From contig NZ_MBTF01000001.1 of the NCBI RefSeq assembly GCF_002013915.1, forward strand, positions 434,001 to 498,000: a DNA stretch of 64,000 nucleotides, given 5' to 3'. The first letter of the stretch is position 1. Each line of letters opens with the position of its first letter. This document shows positions 52,927 through 61,383 of this stretch, in pieces. This stretch comes from Mucilaginibacter pedocola. GTDB taxonomy: Bacteria; Bacteroidota; Bacteroidia; Sphingobacteriales; Sphingobacteriaceae. Both the position numbers and the translations under genes were made by a program. The notes beneath the pieces were generated by a model that was not told the DNA's origin, ran no database searches, and saw only the letters and a list, made by a program, of their open reading frames with translations.

Positions 52927-54525
52927 TTATTCGTATATCACGCGCTTCAAATACCACCCGTCCGCATCAACCACCGGCATAGTTTTGCTGGTAATAGTAA
53001 CTCCTTTGCTATCAACAACAAGGCGTTTAGTGCCTGCATCGGTGGTTACATCCAGCGGTAGCGGCATATCCATATTGTTCAGCTTTACCAGGTATTTATT
53101 GTCGCCACGTGTGGGGATAACGCTTATCTCCAGTTTGTTTACTGTAAGCAGGTACATATCGAACAACGGCTTCAGGCTTTTGCCGTAAGCTTTGCTGAAA
53201 TATTGTTCTACGCCCTCGCTGTTGTTCAGGTTATCGTAGGTGTGCTCCGGCGATGTGGCAAAACCTTTCAGCGTGGCAAAGAAAAGGCTGTCGCCCATTA
53301 CATAGTGCAACGTGTGCATAAAAAAGCCGCCTTTGCCGTATATGTCGCCATTGTAGGCGCTTTCCTCGTCGATATCTTTACCCAGCACCAACGGCAGTTT
53401 GTTTTGGAAGCCTTTTGCCGACTTTTTGAAATTATCTATATACGCCTGCCTGCCCGCAAATTCGAGCGTGAATAATGCATCTGAATAAGTATCGATACCC
53501 TCATGTATCCAGTAGTCGGCCCAGTCTATAGCCGTTACTTTATTGCCCCACCATTCGTGGCCGAACTCGTGGTGCAGCAGCCAGTCGTAATCCTGCGAGC
53601 CAACTTTAACGTATTTGAATTTATTGCCATAGGCTACCATGCTTTGGTGCTCCATACCCAGGTGCGGTGTTTCTACCAAACCTACTTTCTCTTTAGCCCA
53701 TGGGTACTCACCAAAGTATTTTTCCTTTTCGTGGATGGTAACCTCGAAAATATCCATCAGCTTATCGGCCTTGTCGGCATGCTCGTTCAATACATAGAAC
53801 CAGATAGGCACCGTATTGCCTGCAACACTTTTATAGCTGCGTTTTACCAATTTGTAATCGCCCACATTGAACAGGATGCTGTAGTTGTTGATAGTGTATT
53901 TGGTGCGCCAATGGAAAGTGCTCTTATTGCCTTTGTCCGACTGCTTAACCAATAAGCCCGGTCCGGCAACTACCAAACCTTTGGGTACAGTGATGATGAG
54001 GTCGGCACCTTCGTTAGGTTCATCGGATGGATGGTCTTTACAAGGGTAATATATTTTACCACCGGTACCTTCGGCAGTAACTGACAACCATGGGTGGCCG
54101 GTACTATCGCGGGTGAACGTAAACCCGTCGTCCCATGGCGGGCGAACGGCGATGTGAGGTTTGCCACCATAAACCACTTTTACGCTGGCCTTACCTGCGG
54201 GCAGCTCTTTCACCGTGTTTATGGTGATCATGTTGTTTTTATAAGTAAACGGCTCTTTTTTACCGTTCACTAAAACGTTGCTCACGTTCAGCGAATCAAG
54301 CAAGTCGAACAACAACACATGCGTTGGTTTGGCCGTGATGATATCTATGGTAGCATAACCATCAATGGTTTTCTGCTCCATGTTTACATCAAGCGCAATG
54401 GTGTAGTGCCTTACATCCATATTGGCTTGTTCGGGTTTGAGCTTGCCACCCGATGTGGTTTTTGTTTGGGCAGAGGCAGTGATAGCAACGGCCGTTAGAA
54501 ATATGAGGGAGTATATCTTTTTCAT
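52927..54525 (-). CDS. M1 family metallopeptidase, exported
   Basis: 532 residues from the ATG at 54525; an upstream ATG would add 12 residues before the signal peptide MKKIYSLIFLTAVAITASAQ. An N-terminal beta domain carries the substrate motif GMEHQSMVAYGN (GxMEN-like), and the thermolysin-like catalytic domain has HEFGH with the third zinc ligand Glu 19 residues on in WIHEGIDTYSD, which is the HExxH-x18-E pattern. It ends about 300 residues before the point where aminopeptidase N would carry its HEAT-like domain, i.e. it is the short form. Probably a periplasmic aminopeptidase. It lies in a minus-strand row with three TonB-C proteins. Confidence 0.9.
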   Translation of the reverse strand: MKKIYSLIFLTAVAITASAQTKTTSGGKLKPEQANMDVRHYTIALDVNMEQKTIDGYATIDIITAKPTHVLLFDLLDSLNVSNVLVNGKKEPFTYKNNMITINTVKELPAGKASVKVVYGGKPHIAVRPPWDDGFTFTRDSTGHPWLSVTAEGTGGKIYYPCKDHPSDEPNEGADLIITVPKGLVVAGPGLLVKQSDKGNKSTFHWRTKYTINNYSILFNVGDYKLVKRSYKSVAGNTVPIWFYVLNEHADKADKLMDIFEVTIHEKEKYFGEYPWAKEKVGLVETPHLGMEHQSMVAYGNKFKYVKVGSQDYDWLLHHEFGHEWWGNKVTAIDWADYWIHEGIDTYSDALFTLEFAGRQAYIDNFKKSAKGFQNKLPLVLGKDIDEESAYNGDIYGKGGFFMHTLHYVMGDSLFFATLKGFATSPEHTYDNLNNSEGVEQYFSKAYGKSLKPLFDMYLLTVNKLEISVIPTRGDNKYLVKLNNMDMPLPLDVTTDAGTKRLVVDSKGVTITSKTMPVVDADGWYLKRVIYE

Positions 54526-54579
54526 TGGCTTGAATATAGCGAGGAGCGGGGGGATAGGCAAGTAAAAATTTTGTGTCAG

Positions 54580-55002
54580 TTAGTCATCGTATTTACTTGC
54601 CCAATGGAAGTGAATTGGAACTGAATATTCGCATCTAACGTAATATCCTTCATGTATAGCCGGTTGCTGCCACTTAGGTGCTGCTTTAAGCATATCTACG
54701 AATGCTTTCTCAAATCGGGTATTTTTAGGCCGAAGCACTTTTATATGCGAAACTGAGCCATCTTTTTCCACTATAAAGCTGGCGATAACACGCCACTGCA
54801 GTTCTTCTGTAGTATCTGGTTGGAAGTTAAGGTTCTTAACTATATACTTATTAAAGGCGTTCTCATCTATGCCAAACTGCGGCTGCTGGTCTACCGCCGA
54901 ATATACCGTAGTGTCCTTAGGATTGATTTTAGGCAACTTTTGCTGTGCAGTGGCGAAATAGCCAAAACAAATTAATCCAACGAGAATAATTACTCTTTGC
55001 AT
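54580..55002 (-). CDS. Exported TonB C-terminal-domain protein B
   Basis: 140 residues; signal peptide MQRVIILVGLICFGYFATAQ. TonB_C-like motifs: QPQFGIDENAFNKYIVKNL, VIASFIVEKDGSVSHIKVLR, FVDMLKAAPKWQQPA, then CEYSVPIHF. The usual GG before the first helix is replaced by IDE, so it is diverged from its two neighbours. It starts 3 bases after the stop of protein C, implying co-translation. Confidence 0.78.
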   Translation of the reverse strand: MQRVIILVGLICFGYFATAQQKLPKINPKDTTVYSAVDQQPQFGIDENAFNKYIVKNLNFQPDTTEELQWRVIASFIVEKDGSVSHIKVLRPKNTRFEKAFVDMLKAAPKWQQPAIHEGYYVRCEYSVPIHFHWASKYDD

Positions 55003-55005
55003 TGT

Positions 55006-55425
55006 TTATTCCTCAACGTGAAATCTTATTGGAACAGTAGATCTGGATGCCACAGGCTTCCCGTTTAATTTTGCCGGTATCCAACGGGGTGATAATTTCA
55101 TCACCCGCAACGCTTCCGCAGCAAATTCGGGATTTACTTCCCTATAAATTTTATAATCTGTCAATCGCCCGTTCTTCTGCACGACAAATCCTAAGATAAC
55201 TGTGCCCTCACTTTCCATTTGTATTTCCGGCCAGCGTAAATTCTTTCCAATGAATTTTCTAAAAGCGGTATCGCCTCCCGGGAACTTGGGTTGGTTTTCT
55301 GCAACACTTAAAAATTGCGCCTTACCTGTGGTTACTATTTCTTGATTTGGTTTTGTTTGAGCGAATGCCGACCCGAAAATTAGGCTAAAATAAAAGGTTA
55401 ATATATTAAGGATTAGGCGCTTCAT
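55006..55425 (-). CDS. Exported TonB C-terminal-domain protein C
   Basis: 139 residues; signal peptide ending FGSAFAQT. The mature part has QPKFPGGDTAFRKFIGKNLR, then GTVILGFVVQKNGRLTDYKI, FAAEALRVMKLSPRWIPAKL and STVPIRFHV, the same fold as protein A. First gene of the four-gene minus-strand row. TACCTTTA, one base from TAnnTTTG, stands 4 bases before the ATG on the minus strand, suggesting a very short leader. Confidence 0.8.
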   Translation of the reverse strand: MKRLILNILTFYFSLIFGSAFAQTKPNQEIVTTGKAQFLSVAENQPKFPGGDTAFRKFIGKNLRWPEIQMESEGTVILGFVVQKNGRLTDYKIYREVNPEFAAEALRVMKLSPRWIPAKLNGKPVASRSTVPIRFHVEE

Positions 55426-55614
55426 AGTCTAAAGGTAAAATATATTTTCCCTTAAATCAATGATGTCGCTTTTTAATGTTTAATGGCAGAGCTGTAATGC
55501 TTAACTACAAGGTTGCCGCGCTATCGCTCATGAGTATTGGCAAAAAAAGCACTGCAGGCTCGATAATTCAAACTTTAGACTTACAACTCCAGACTTAAGA
55601 CTTACAACTTCCCC
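55426..55614. repeat. Intergenic region with ACTTAAGACTTACAACT words
   Basis: At about 55571-55612 AACTTTAGACTTACAACTCC is followed by AGACTTAAGACTTACAACTT, a direct repeat of a short word similar to the words flanking the terminator at 30369. The rest shows no clear element apart from the -7-like box at the right-hand gene start. Confidence 0.4.
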
Positions 55615-56589
55615 CTAATATTCCCTCACCAGCAATCCATCAGCAAAATCGCGGAGGTATTGTTTACTGTCTTCGGGCAAGTTTATCTTTTCAAGCGCAG
55701 CGAAGGCTTTCTCGGCGTAGGTTTGCATTTCGGCTTCAGCGTAGGTGCGTACATCGGCACTGTTGTAAATTTGGGTTACAGCAGTTACTTTTTCGGCAGC
55801 GTCGAACTGTGTTTTACTTAGCCATCCCGCCAGTTCTTCGGCATTGGTGCCGGTGGCTAATTGCTGTGCTTTTAGCAGCAGGTAGGTTTTTTTATTCGAA
55901 ATAATATCGCCGCCAACTTGTTTGCCAAATTTAAGCGGATCGCCGTATACGTCTAAAATATCATCCTGCAGTTGGAAGGCTATGCCCAGATTCACGCCAA
56001 AATCTGATAACAGATCGGCATCAGTTTCGCTGGCTTCGCCTATTAACGCACCAATTTTTAGTGCTCCACCCAATACCACAGCGGTTTTCAGGCGTATCAT
56101 GTTAATGTAGTCGGCAATGTTGATATCGGTACTCGTCTCGAAGGTCATGTCCAGTTGTTGGCCTTCGCATACGCCAACTGCGGTTTCGTTAAAAATATCC
56201 AGCACGCGGCGTAGTATGTTATCGCGCACCTGCATCATCAGCTTGTAGCCTTCTATTAGCATTACATCGCCGCTTAGGATAGCCACATTTTGGTTCCATT
56301 TTTCGTGCACGGTGGCGCGGCCGCGGCGTAGGGGGGCCACGTCCATAATATCATCGTGCATCAGCGTAAAGTTGTGGAACACCTCAATGGCCAGCGCAGG
56401 GGGCAGGGCAGCTTCCACATCGCCACCGAAGAGGTCGCAGGCCATCAATAGCAGAGCAGGCCGCATGCGTTTACCGCCTATAGATAAAATGTAAGTGATA
56501 GGCTCGTATAATTCGGCCGGGTAAAGCGGGAATTTCAGCTGTTCTACCGAGGTAGCAATAAGCGCTTGCAGGTCTTCGAGTTTTCTCAT
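55615..56589 (-). CDS. Polyprenyl diphosphate synthase (trans-isoprenyl)
   Basis: 324 residues from the ATG at 56589 (MRKLEDLQAL); an upstream in-frame start would add 17 residues from intergenic repeats. Both aspartate motifs are present: DDIMD (first, in LMHDDIMDVAPLRRGRATVH) and DDILD (second, in FQLQDDILDVYGDPLKFGKQ), plus GGKRMRPALLLMA. Small residues before the first motif are compatible with medium or long chain products (e.g. the menaquinone side chain), but chain length cannot be fixed by eye. Cytoplasmic. Confidence 0.93.
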   Translation of the reverse strand: MRKLEDLQALIATSVEQLKFPLYPAELYEPITYILSIGGKRMRPALLLMACDLFGGDVEAALPPALAIEVFHNFTLMHDDIMDVAPLRRGRATVHEKWNQNVAILSGDVMLIEGYKLMMQVRDNILRRVLDIFNETAVGVCEGQQLDMTFETSTDINIADYINMIRLKTAVVLGGALKIGALIGEASETDADLLSDFGVNLGIAFQLQDDILDVYGDPLKFGKQVGGDIISNKKTYLLLKAQQLATGTNAEELAGWLSKTQFDAAEKVTAVTQIYNSADVRTYAEAEMQTYAEKAFAALEKINLPEDSKQYLRDFADGLLVREY

Positions 56590-56603
56590 GGGGTGGTTAT
56601 TGG

Positions 56604-56665
56604 AGAGTGGTTGATTAAGAGAAATGGTTAACGCAACCACTCACCATTCAACCATTCACCACTCA
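56604..56665. repeat. GAGTGGTTGATTAAG / AACCATTCACCACTC inverted words
   Basis: GAGTGGTTGATTAAGAGAAA, then TGGTT, faces AACCACTCACCATTCAACCA, then TTCACCACTC. This is the same vocabulary as the tracts at 18157-18320 and 38178-38346. It fills the gap between rnr and the prenyl synthase gene. Confidence 0.55.
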
Positions 56666-56671
56666 CTAAAG

Positions 56672-58813
56672 CTAATTCTGTACTAAAGTAAAATCTATTT
56701 GTTTCTTGGTCAGGTCCACATTTTTCACGCGGATGCTCACTTCATCGCCAAGTTGGTAAACCTTCTTTTTACGTTGGCCAATAATGGCGTAATTCTTTTC
56801 ATCCAGGGTATAAAAATCGTCGGTAATATCGCGCAGGCGTATCATGCCCTCGCATTTGTTCTCGATGATCTCAACATACATACCCCATTCGGTAACGCCC
56901 GAAATAATGCCCGTAAACACATTGCCCACCTGGTCTTTCAGGTATTCGGCCTGTTTGTATTTAACTGACGAACGCTCAGCATCTGCCGCCTTTTTCTCCA
57001 TGGCCGAGCTGTGCTTGCACAATTCTTCGTAGTGGTCGGCATTGGCGCTTTGCCCACCGTTTAGGTAGTGGAACAGCAAACGGTGCACCATCACATCGGG
57101 GTAACGGCGTATGGGCGAAGTAAAGTGGGTATAGTGGTCGAAGGCCAGGCCATAGTGGCTGCTGGTTTTGGTGGTGTAAATTGCCTTGGCCATACTGCGG
57201 ATGGCCAAATGCGTAAGCACGTTCTGCTCTTTTTTACCCTCTACATCGTCCATTAAAAAGTTGAGCGATTTAGCAATTTCTTTATCGCTCTTGGTATTTA
57301 TTTTATAGCCAAAACGTGCCGCGAATTGCGCAAAGTTGGCCAGTGCATCTGGCTTAGGGGAATCGTGAGCGCGGTAAACAAAGGTGTACTTGTGTTTGCC
57401 TTTGCCCATTTTGCTTACATGTTCGGCCACTTTTTTATTGGCCAGCAACATAAAGTCTTCAATCAGTTTATGAGCATCTTTACGCTCCTTTACATAAACG
57501 CCAATTGGTTTGCCTGTTTCATCAAGCTTGAATTTAACCTCGGTAGCCTCGAAACTGATGGCGCCTGCCTTAAATTTACGTTCGCGCAGTTTGTAGGCAA
57601 GGGCGTTAAGCTTCTCGATCTCTTCTACGTAGTCGCCGGTTTTGGTTTCTATTACGTCCTGCACTTCCTCGTAGGTAAAGCGCCTGTCGCTATGGATAAC
57701 CGTTTTGCCGAACCATTGCTCTACCACATTGGCATTTTCGTCCATCTCAAAAACGGCAGCAAAACAAAGCTTATCCTCGTGCGGACGAAGCGAGCATAGC
57801 CCGTTCGATAGCCTTTCGGGCAGCATGGGTATCACCCTGTCTACTAAATAAACTGAGGTTCCGCGTTCGTAGGCCTCTTTATCCAAAGCCGAATCGGGGA
57901 TGATGTAGTGCGACACATCGGCAATGTGCACACCAACTTCATAATGCCCGTTATCAAGCTTTTTAAACGATATAGCATCGTCAAAATCCTTGGCATCAAA
58001 TGGGTCGATAGTGAAGGTGAGTGTATTGCGGAAATCCTTGCGTTTGGCAATTTCTTCGGCCGATATTTCTGCAGGTATCTCCTCTGCATCTTTTTCCACT
58101 TCCGCAGGGAAGGAGAGCGGGAAACCATACTCGGCCAAAATGGCGTTCATTTCGGTATCGTTCTCGCCCTGGTTACCCAATACGTGTTTGATGCGGCCGA
58201 TGGGGTTTTTAGCGCCGGCGGGCCAGTCGGTAATTTCGGCAACGGCTTTTATACCGTTCTTGGCACCATTCAGGTCCGTAATAGGGATGAAAATATCGTG
58301 CATCATCTTGCGGTCGTCGGGGATGAAGAAGGCAAAACGTTCTGATAATTTCACCACACCGGTAAACTCCATTTTGTGGCGTTGTAATATCTCTATCACT
58401 TCGCCTTCCTGGCGTTTGCCCTTGCTTTTGGCGTATACGTAAACCTTTACGCGGTCTCCGTTGAGAGCGTTGCGCAGTTTGCGAGGAGCTATAAAAATAT
58501 CGGTTTCGGTAGGATCGTCGGTAACAATAAAGGCCGAGCCATCATTGGTGAGATCTACTTTACCTTCCACAAAAGTTTTCAGTTCCAGTAATTGGAATTT
58601 ACCCGCCGAGATCTCTTTTAAAACACCTTTAAATGTTTCTTCCTGCAGAATATCGAATATCACATCGCGGGCATCAGGGTCGCGCACGTTCAGTTTGGCC
58701 GATACCTGTTTATAGTTGAGCGGCGTATTGCCGTTTTGTTCAAATATATCCAACACCATTTGGGTGAGTACCTGGTTGATGGTGGAGTTTCCTTTTTTCT
58801 TCTTTTTTGACAT
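56672..58813 (-). CDS. rnr: Ribonuclease R
   Basis: 713 residues. An N-terminal helix-turn-helix-like region (NTPLNYKQVSAKLNV) and cold-shock OB domains are followed by the RNB catalytic core with TIDPFDAKDFDDAISFKKL (the metal-binding aspartates) and HIADVSHYI, YLVDRVIPMLPERLSNGLCS, FTSPIRRYPDVMVHR. A C-terminal S1 domain begins VFTGIISGVTEWGMYVEI. It is a 3'-5' processive exonuclease that degrades structured RNA. It lacks the long basic C-terminal tail of E. coli RNase R. TATCTTAG, a -7-like box, lies about 20 bases upstream on the minus strand. Confidence 0.96.
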   Translation of the reverse strand: MSKKKKKGNSTINQVLTQMVLDIFEQNGNTPLNYKQVSAKLNVRDPDARDVIFDILQEETFKGVLKEISAGKFQLLELKTFVEGKVDLTNDGSAFIVTDDPTETDIFIAPRKLRNALNGDRVKVYVYAKSKGKRQEGEVIEILQRHKMEFTGVVKLSERFAFFIPDDRKMMHDIFIPITDLNGAKNGIKAVAEITDWPAGAKNPIGRIKHVLGNQGENDTEMNAILAEYGFPLSFPAEVEKDAEEIPAEISAEEIAKRKDFRNTLTFTIDPFDAKDFDDAISFKKLDNGHYEVGVHIADVSHYIIPDSALDKEAYERGTSVYLVDRVIPMLPERLSNGLCSLRPHEDKLCFAAVFEMDENANVVEQWFGKTVIHSDRRFTYEEVQDVIETKTGDYVEEIEKLNALAYKLRERKFKAGAISFEATEVKFKLDETGKPIGVYVKERKDAHKLIEDFMLLANKKVAEHVSKMGKGKHKYTFVYRAHDSPKPDALANFAQFAARFGYKINTKSDKEIAKSLNFLMDDVEGKKEQNVLTHLAIRSMAKAIYTTKTSSHYGLAFDHYTHFTSPIRRYPDVMVHRLLFHYLNGGQSANADHYEELCKHSSAMEKKAADAERSSVKYKQAEYLKDQVGNVFTGIISGVTEWGMYVEIIENKCEGMIRLRDITDDFYTLDEKNYAIIGQRKKKVYQLGDEVSIRVKNVDLTKKQIDFTLVQN

Positions 58814-59091
58814 AGGTAATATGTAACGCTGCTAAGATACGGAAAGAAGTGTTCTGTTTAGTGATTTCACCGATTGTGTTCGATTCCACCGATTATAAAT
58901 TTTCTTTGAGCGAACACGAATTGATCGAATGTAACAAATCACAACCAAATGCAACTATGAATGAGTAGTATCAAAAATGGTATCCCACAAGAAAAAACTT
59001 TGCGCTATTTGCGAAAACTTTGCGGGCTTTGCGGTTAAATTAACCACCAAATCAATATAAAAACGGTACTTTTACCGCTTAGTATTATACA
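58814..59091. other. Divergent intergenic region between rnr and trpA
   Basis: 278 bases. It contains GATTTCACCGATT and GATTCCACCGATT words (58861-58895), the reverse complement of the AATCGGTGnAATC unit of the permease array, and four CTTTGCG-like words (59000-59035). TACTTTTA (59067-59074) is a possible -7 box for trpA. No gene is seen. Confidence 0.5.
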
Positions 59092-59883
59092 ATGGCCGCC
59101 ACAAGTACTCCCATGAACCGCTTAAACCAACTCTTCGCCAAAAAAAAGGAGAATTTATTATCTATATACTTCACCGCGGGGTATCCTACGCTCAACACTA
59201 CTGTTGATGTTGCCGAAGCATTGGAAAAAGCCGGTGCCGATTTTTTGGAAATAGGTTTCCCTTACAGCGACCCTGTTGCCGATGGTCCCACCATTCAGCA
59301 TAGCTCGGAGCAAGCCCTGGAAAACGGCATGACGCTTACCGTTTTGTTCGAACAGTTGAAAAACCTGCGCCAGTGTGTAAGCGTCCCTATTTTACTGATG
59401 GGCTACGTAAACCCTATTGTGCAATACGGTATAGAGCGTTTTTGCAAAGACGCTGCAGCGGTAGGGGTAGACGGCGTTATAGTGCCCGACCTGCCCATGT
59501 ACGAGTACGAAATGCTGTACAGCAATTACTTTGAAGATAACAACCTCAGCAATATCTTCCTGGTTACGCCACAAACATCTGAAGAACGCATCCGCAAGAT
59601 CGATGAACTGAGCAACAGCTTTATTTACCTGCTATCCTCGTCATCTATCACCGGTGGCAGTCTGAAACTTACTGACAGCATTGAAAGCTATTACAACCGC
59701 GTAAAAGCTATGGAGTTGAAGAACCCGGCCATTATTGGTTTCGGTATATCGGATAATGCATCGTTCAGCAAGGCTTGCCAATACGCTAATGGCGCTATAG
59801 TAGGCAGCGCCTTTGTAAAACTGTTAGGTACCGAAGGTTATATGGAAAAAATACCGGGCTTTATACAGGGCATTAAGGGGTAG
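59092..59883 (+). CDS. trpA: Tryptophan synthase alpha subunit
   Basis: 263 residues. TIM-barrel signatures: YFTAGYPTLNTTVDVAEALE, DFLEIGFPYSDPVADGPTIQ with catalytic Glu and Asp, GVDGVIVPDLP, IYLLSSSSITGG and GFGISDNAS. It cleaves indole-3-glycerol phosphate to indole and passes it to TrpB. No other trp gene is in the window on this strand: the gene to its left is rnr (divergent) and to its right nhaA (convergent, overlapping by 11 bases). It is therefore either the last gene of a split pathway or a detached trpA. Confidence 0.96.
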   Translation: MAATSTPMNRLNQLFAKKKENLLSIYFTAGYPTLNTTVDVAEALEKAGADFLEIGFPYSDPVADGPTIQHSSEQALENGMTLTVLFEQLKNLRQCVSVPILLMGYVNPIVQYGIERFCKDAAAVGVDGVIVPDLPMYEYEMLYSNYFEDNNLSNIFLVTPQTSEERIRKIDELSNSFIYLLSSSSITGGSLKLTDSIESYYNRVKAMELKNPAIIGFGISDNASFSKACQYANGAIVGSAFVKLLGTEGYMEKIPGFIQGIKG

Positions 59884-61042
59884 TTGTTTTTCGCGTTAGC
59901 ATAAAATAACCTAATGCCGCGGCGGACAGTGATGCTATCAGGATGCTGAATTTAGCCATGCTTTGTAAGCCGGCATCGGCAAAAGATAACAGTGCCATAA
60001 ATACCGACATGGTAAACCCGATGCCTGCCAGTTGAGCTACGCCCCAAACCTGTGCCCAGCGCACCTTATTTGCCAGTTTAGATAACTTTAGTTTAACCGC
60101 AAGCCAGCTAAAGAGGGTAATGCCAATGGGCTTGCCTAATAATAGCCCAAACAATATACCGGCAGTAAGCGGGTTGAAAATATTCCCCGCCGCCAGGCTT
60201 TCGCCTATATTAATATTGGAGTTTGCCAACGCAAAAACCGGCACTATAATAAAGTTCACGGGGTTCTCCAGCAAGTGCATCAGTTTTTTTAGCGGCGATT
60301 GTTTGCTTTTCTTAATGGTGTTTGGTATAGCCAGCGCCGTTAATACACCTGCAACCGTGGCATGTATGCCGGTATGGTGAATAAAATACCACATAAAAAT
60401 ACCGGGGATAAGGTAAGCCCATATGTATTTTATATTGAGGTAATTGAATATCAGCTGCATGCCAAACATGCCAATTGCAAATAGCAGGTATTTAATATCC
60501 AGCCCGGCAGAGTAAAAGATGGCGATAACCAGTATAGCACCCAAATCATCTACTATGGCCAAAGCCTTTATAAACACTTGCAAAGCCTGCGGAACCCGCG
60601 AGCTTATAAGGCTTATTACAGCCACCACAAAGGCAATATCTGTAGCCATGGGTATTCCCCAACCCGTAATGGTAGGCGTATTGTAGTTGATGCAGGCATA
60701 AATTACAGCGGGCACAAGCATGCCGCCTAATGCTGCGAATACCGGCAAACTGGCCGACCGGATATCAGACAATGCACCTTCCGCTAACTCATATTTAATT
60801 TCGAGCCCCACCAGCAGGAAGAATATAGCCATTAATCCGTCGTTTATCCACTCCAGCATGGTGTATTGCAGGTGTATATTTTTAACTGAGCCGCCCAGCT
60901 GCGTTTCTAACAAATTATTAAAAGAATGATGCAGGCCGGTGTTGGCAATTAACAACGATAATACAACGCAGGCAACCAGCACAATGCCCGATGTAATATG
61001 GGTTTGTATAGTCTCTTTAAATAAGTCGATTTTTCTTTTCAA
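59873..61042 (-). CDS. nhaA: Na+/H+ antiporter NhaA
   Basis: 389 residues, about 12 membrane segments. The ion-binding pair is in KALAIVDDLGAILVIAIFYS; other family marks are FFLLVGLEIKYELAEGALSD, GWGIPMATDIAFVVAVISLI and KPIGITLFSWLAV. It exports Na+ (or Li+) in exchange for protons at alkaline pH. Last gene of a minus-strand cluster, starting 11 bases after the SMR gene. Its stop overlaps the 3' end of trpA. Confidence 0.96.
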   Translation of the reverse strand: MKRKIDLFKETIQTHITSGIVLVACVVLSLLIANTGLHHSFNNLLETQLGGSVKNIHLQYTMLEWINDGLMAIFFLLVGLEIKYELAEGALSDIRSASLPVFAALGGMLVPAVIYACINYNTPTITGWGIPMATDIAFVVAVISLISSRVPQALQVFIKALAIVDDLGAILVIAIFYSAGLDIKYLLFAIGMFGMQLIFNYLNIKYIWAYLIPGIFMWYFIHHTGIHATVAGVLTALAIPNTIKKSKQSPLKKLMHLLENPVNFIIVPVFALANSNINIGESLAAGNIFNPLTAGILFGLLLGKPIGITLFSWLAVKLKLSKLANKVRWAQVWGVAQLAGIGFTMSVFMALLSFADAGLQSMAKFSILIASLSAAALGYFMLTRKTTTP

Positions 61043-61053
61043 TATATCCTGTT

Positions 61054-61383
61054 TTACTTTTCTACGGTGGAATAAAGGTTTACCAAAACCACACCAACAA
61101 CAATAAATGCTAATCCAATAATTACCGGTACGCTGGGTATCTGTTTAAAAAATACCGCGCCAATAATGGTGATGCACACAATACCTATTGCCGACCAAAT
61201 GGCATAAGCCACGCCAACGGGTATATGCTTTATAGCAATGCTTAAAAAATAAAAGGCAGCAACCATGGCTACCACCACGATGATAGATGGTACCAGTTTG
61301 CTAAACCCTTCCGAACGTTTTAAGAATGTGGTGCCCGTTAGCTCGCAGGCTATGGCTATTAACAAGTAAATGTAAGGCCTCAT
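61054..61383 (-). CDS. Small multidrug resistance (SMR) family transporter
   Basis: 109 residues, four membrane segments. The essential glutamate is at position 14 in IACELTGTTFLKRSEGFSKL, and GVAYAIWSAIGIV matches the conserved loop and TM3 of EmrE/QacE-type transporters. It would exchange protons for cationic compounds such as quaternary ammonium or guanidinium; which subtype cannot be told. Its start overlaps the stop of the M50/TPR gene by 4 bases (ATGA type), implying coupling. Confidence 0.9.
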   Translation of the reverse strand: MRPYIYLLIAIACELTGTTFLKRSEGFSKLVPSIIVVVAMVAAFYFLSIAIKHIPVGVAYAIWSAIGIVCITIIGAVFFKQIPSVPVIIGLAFIVVGVVLVNLYSTVEK

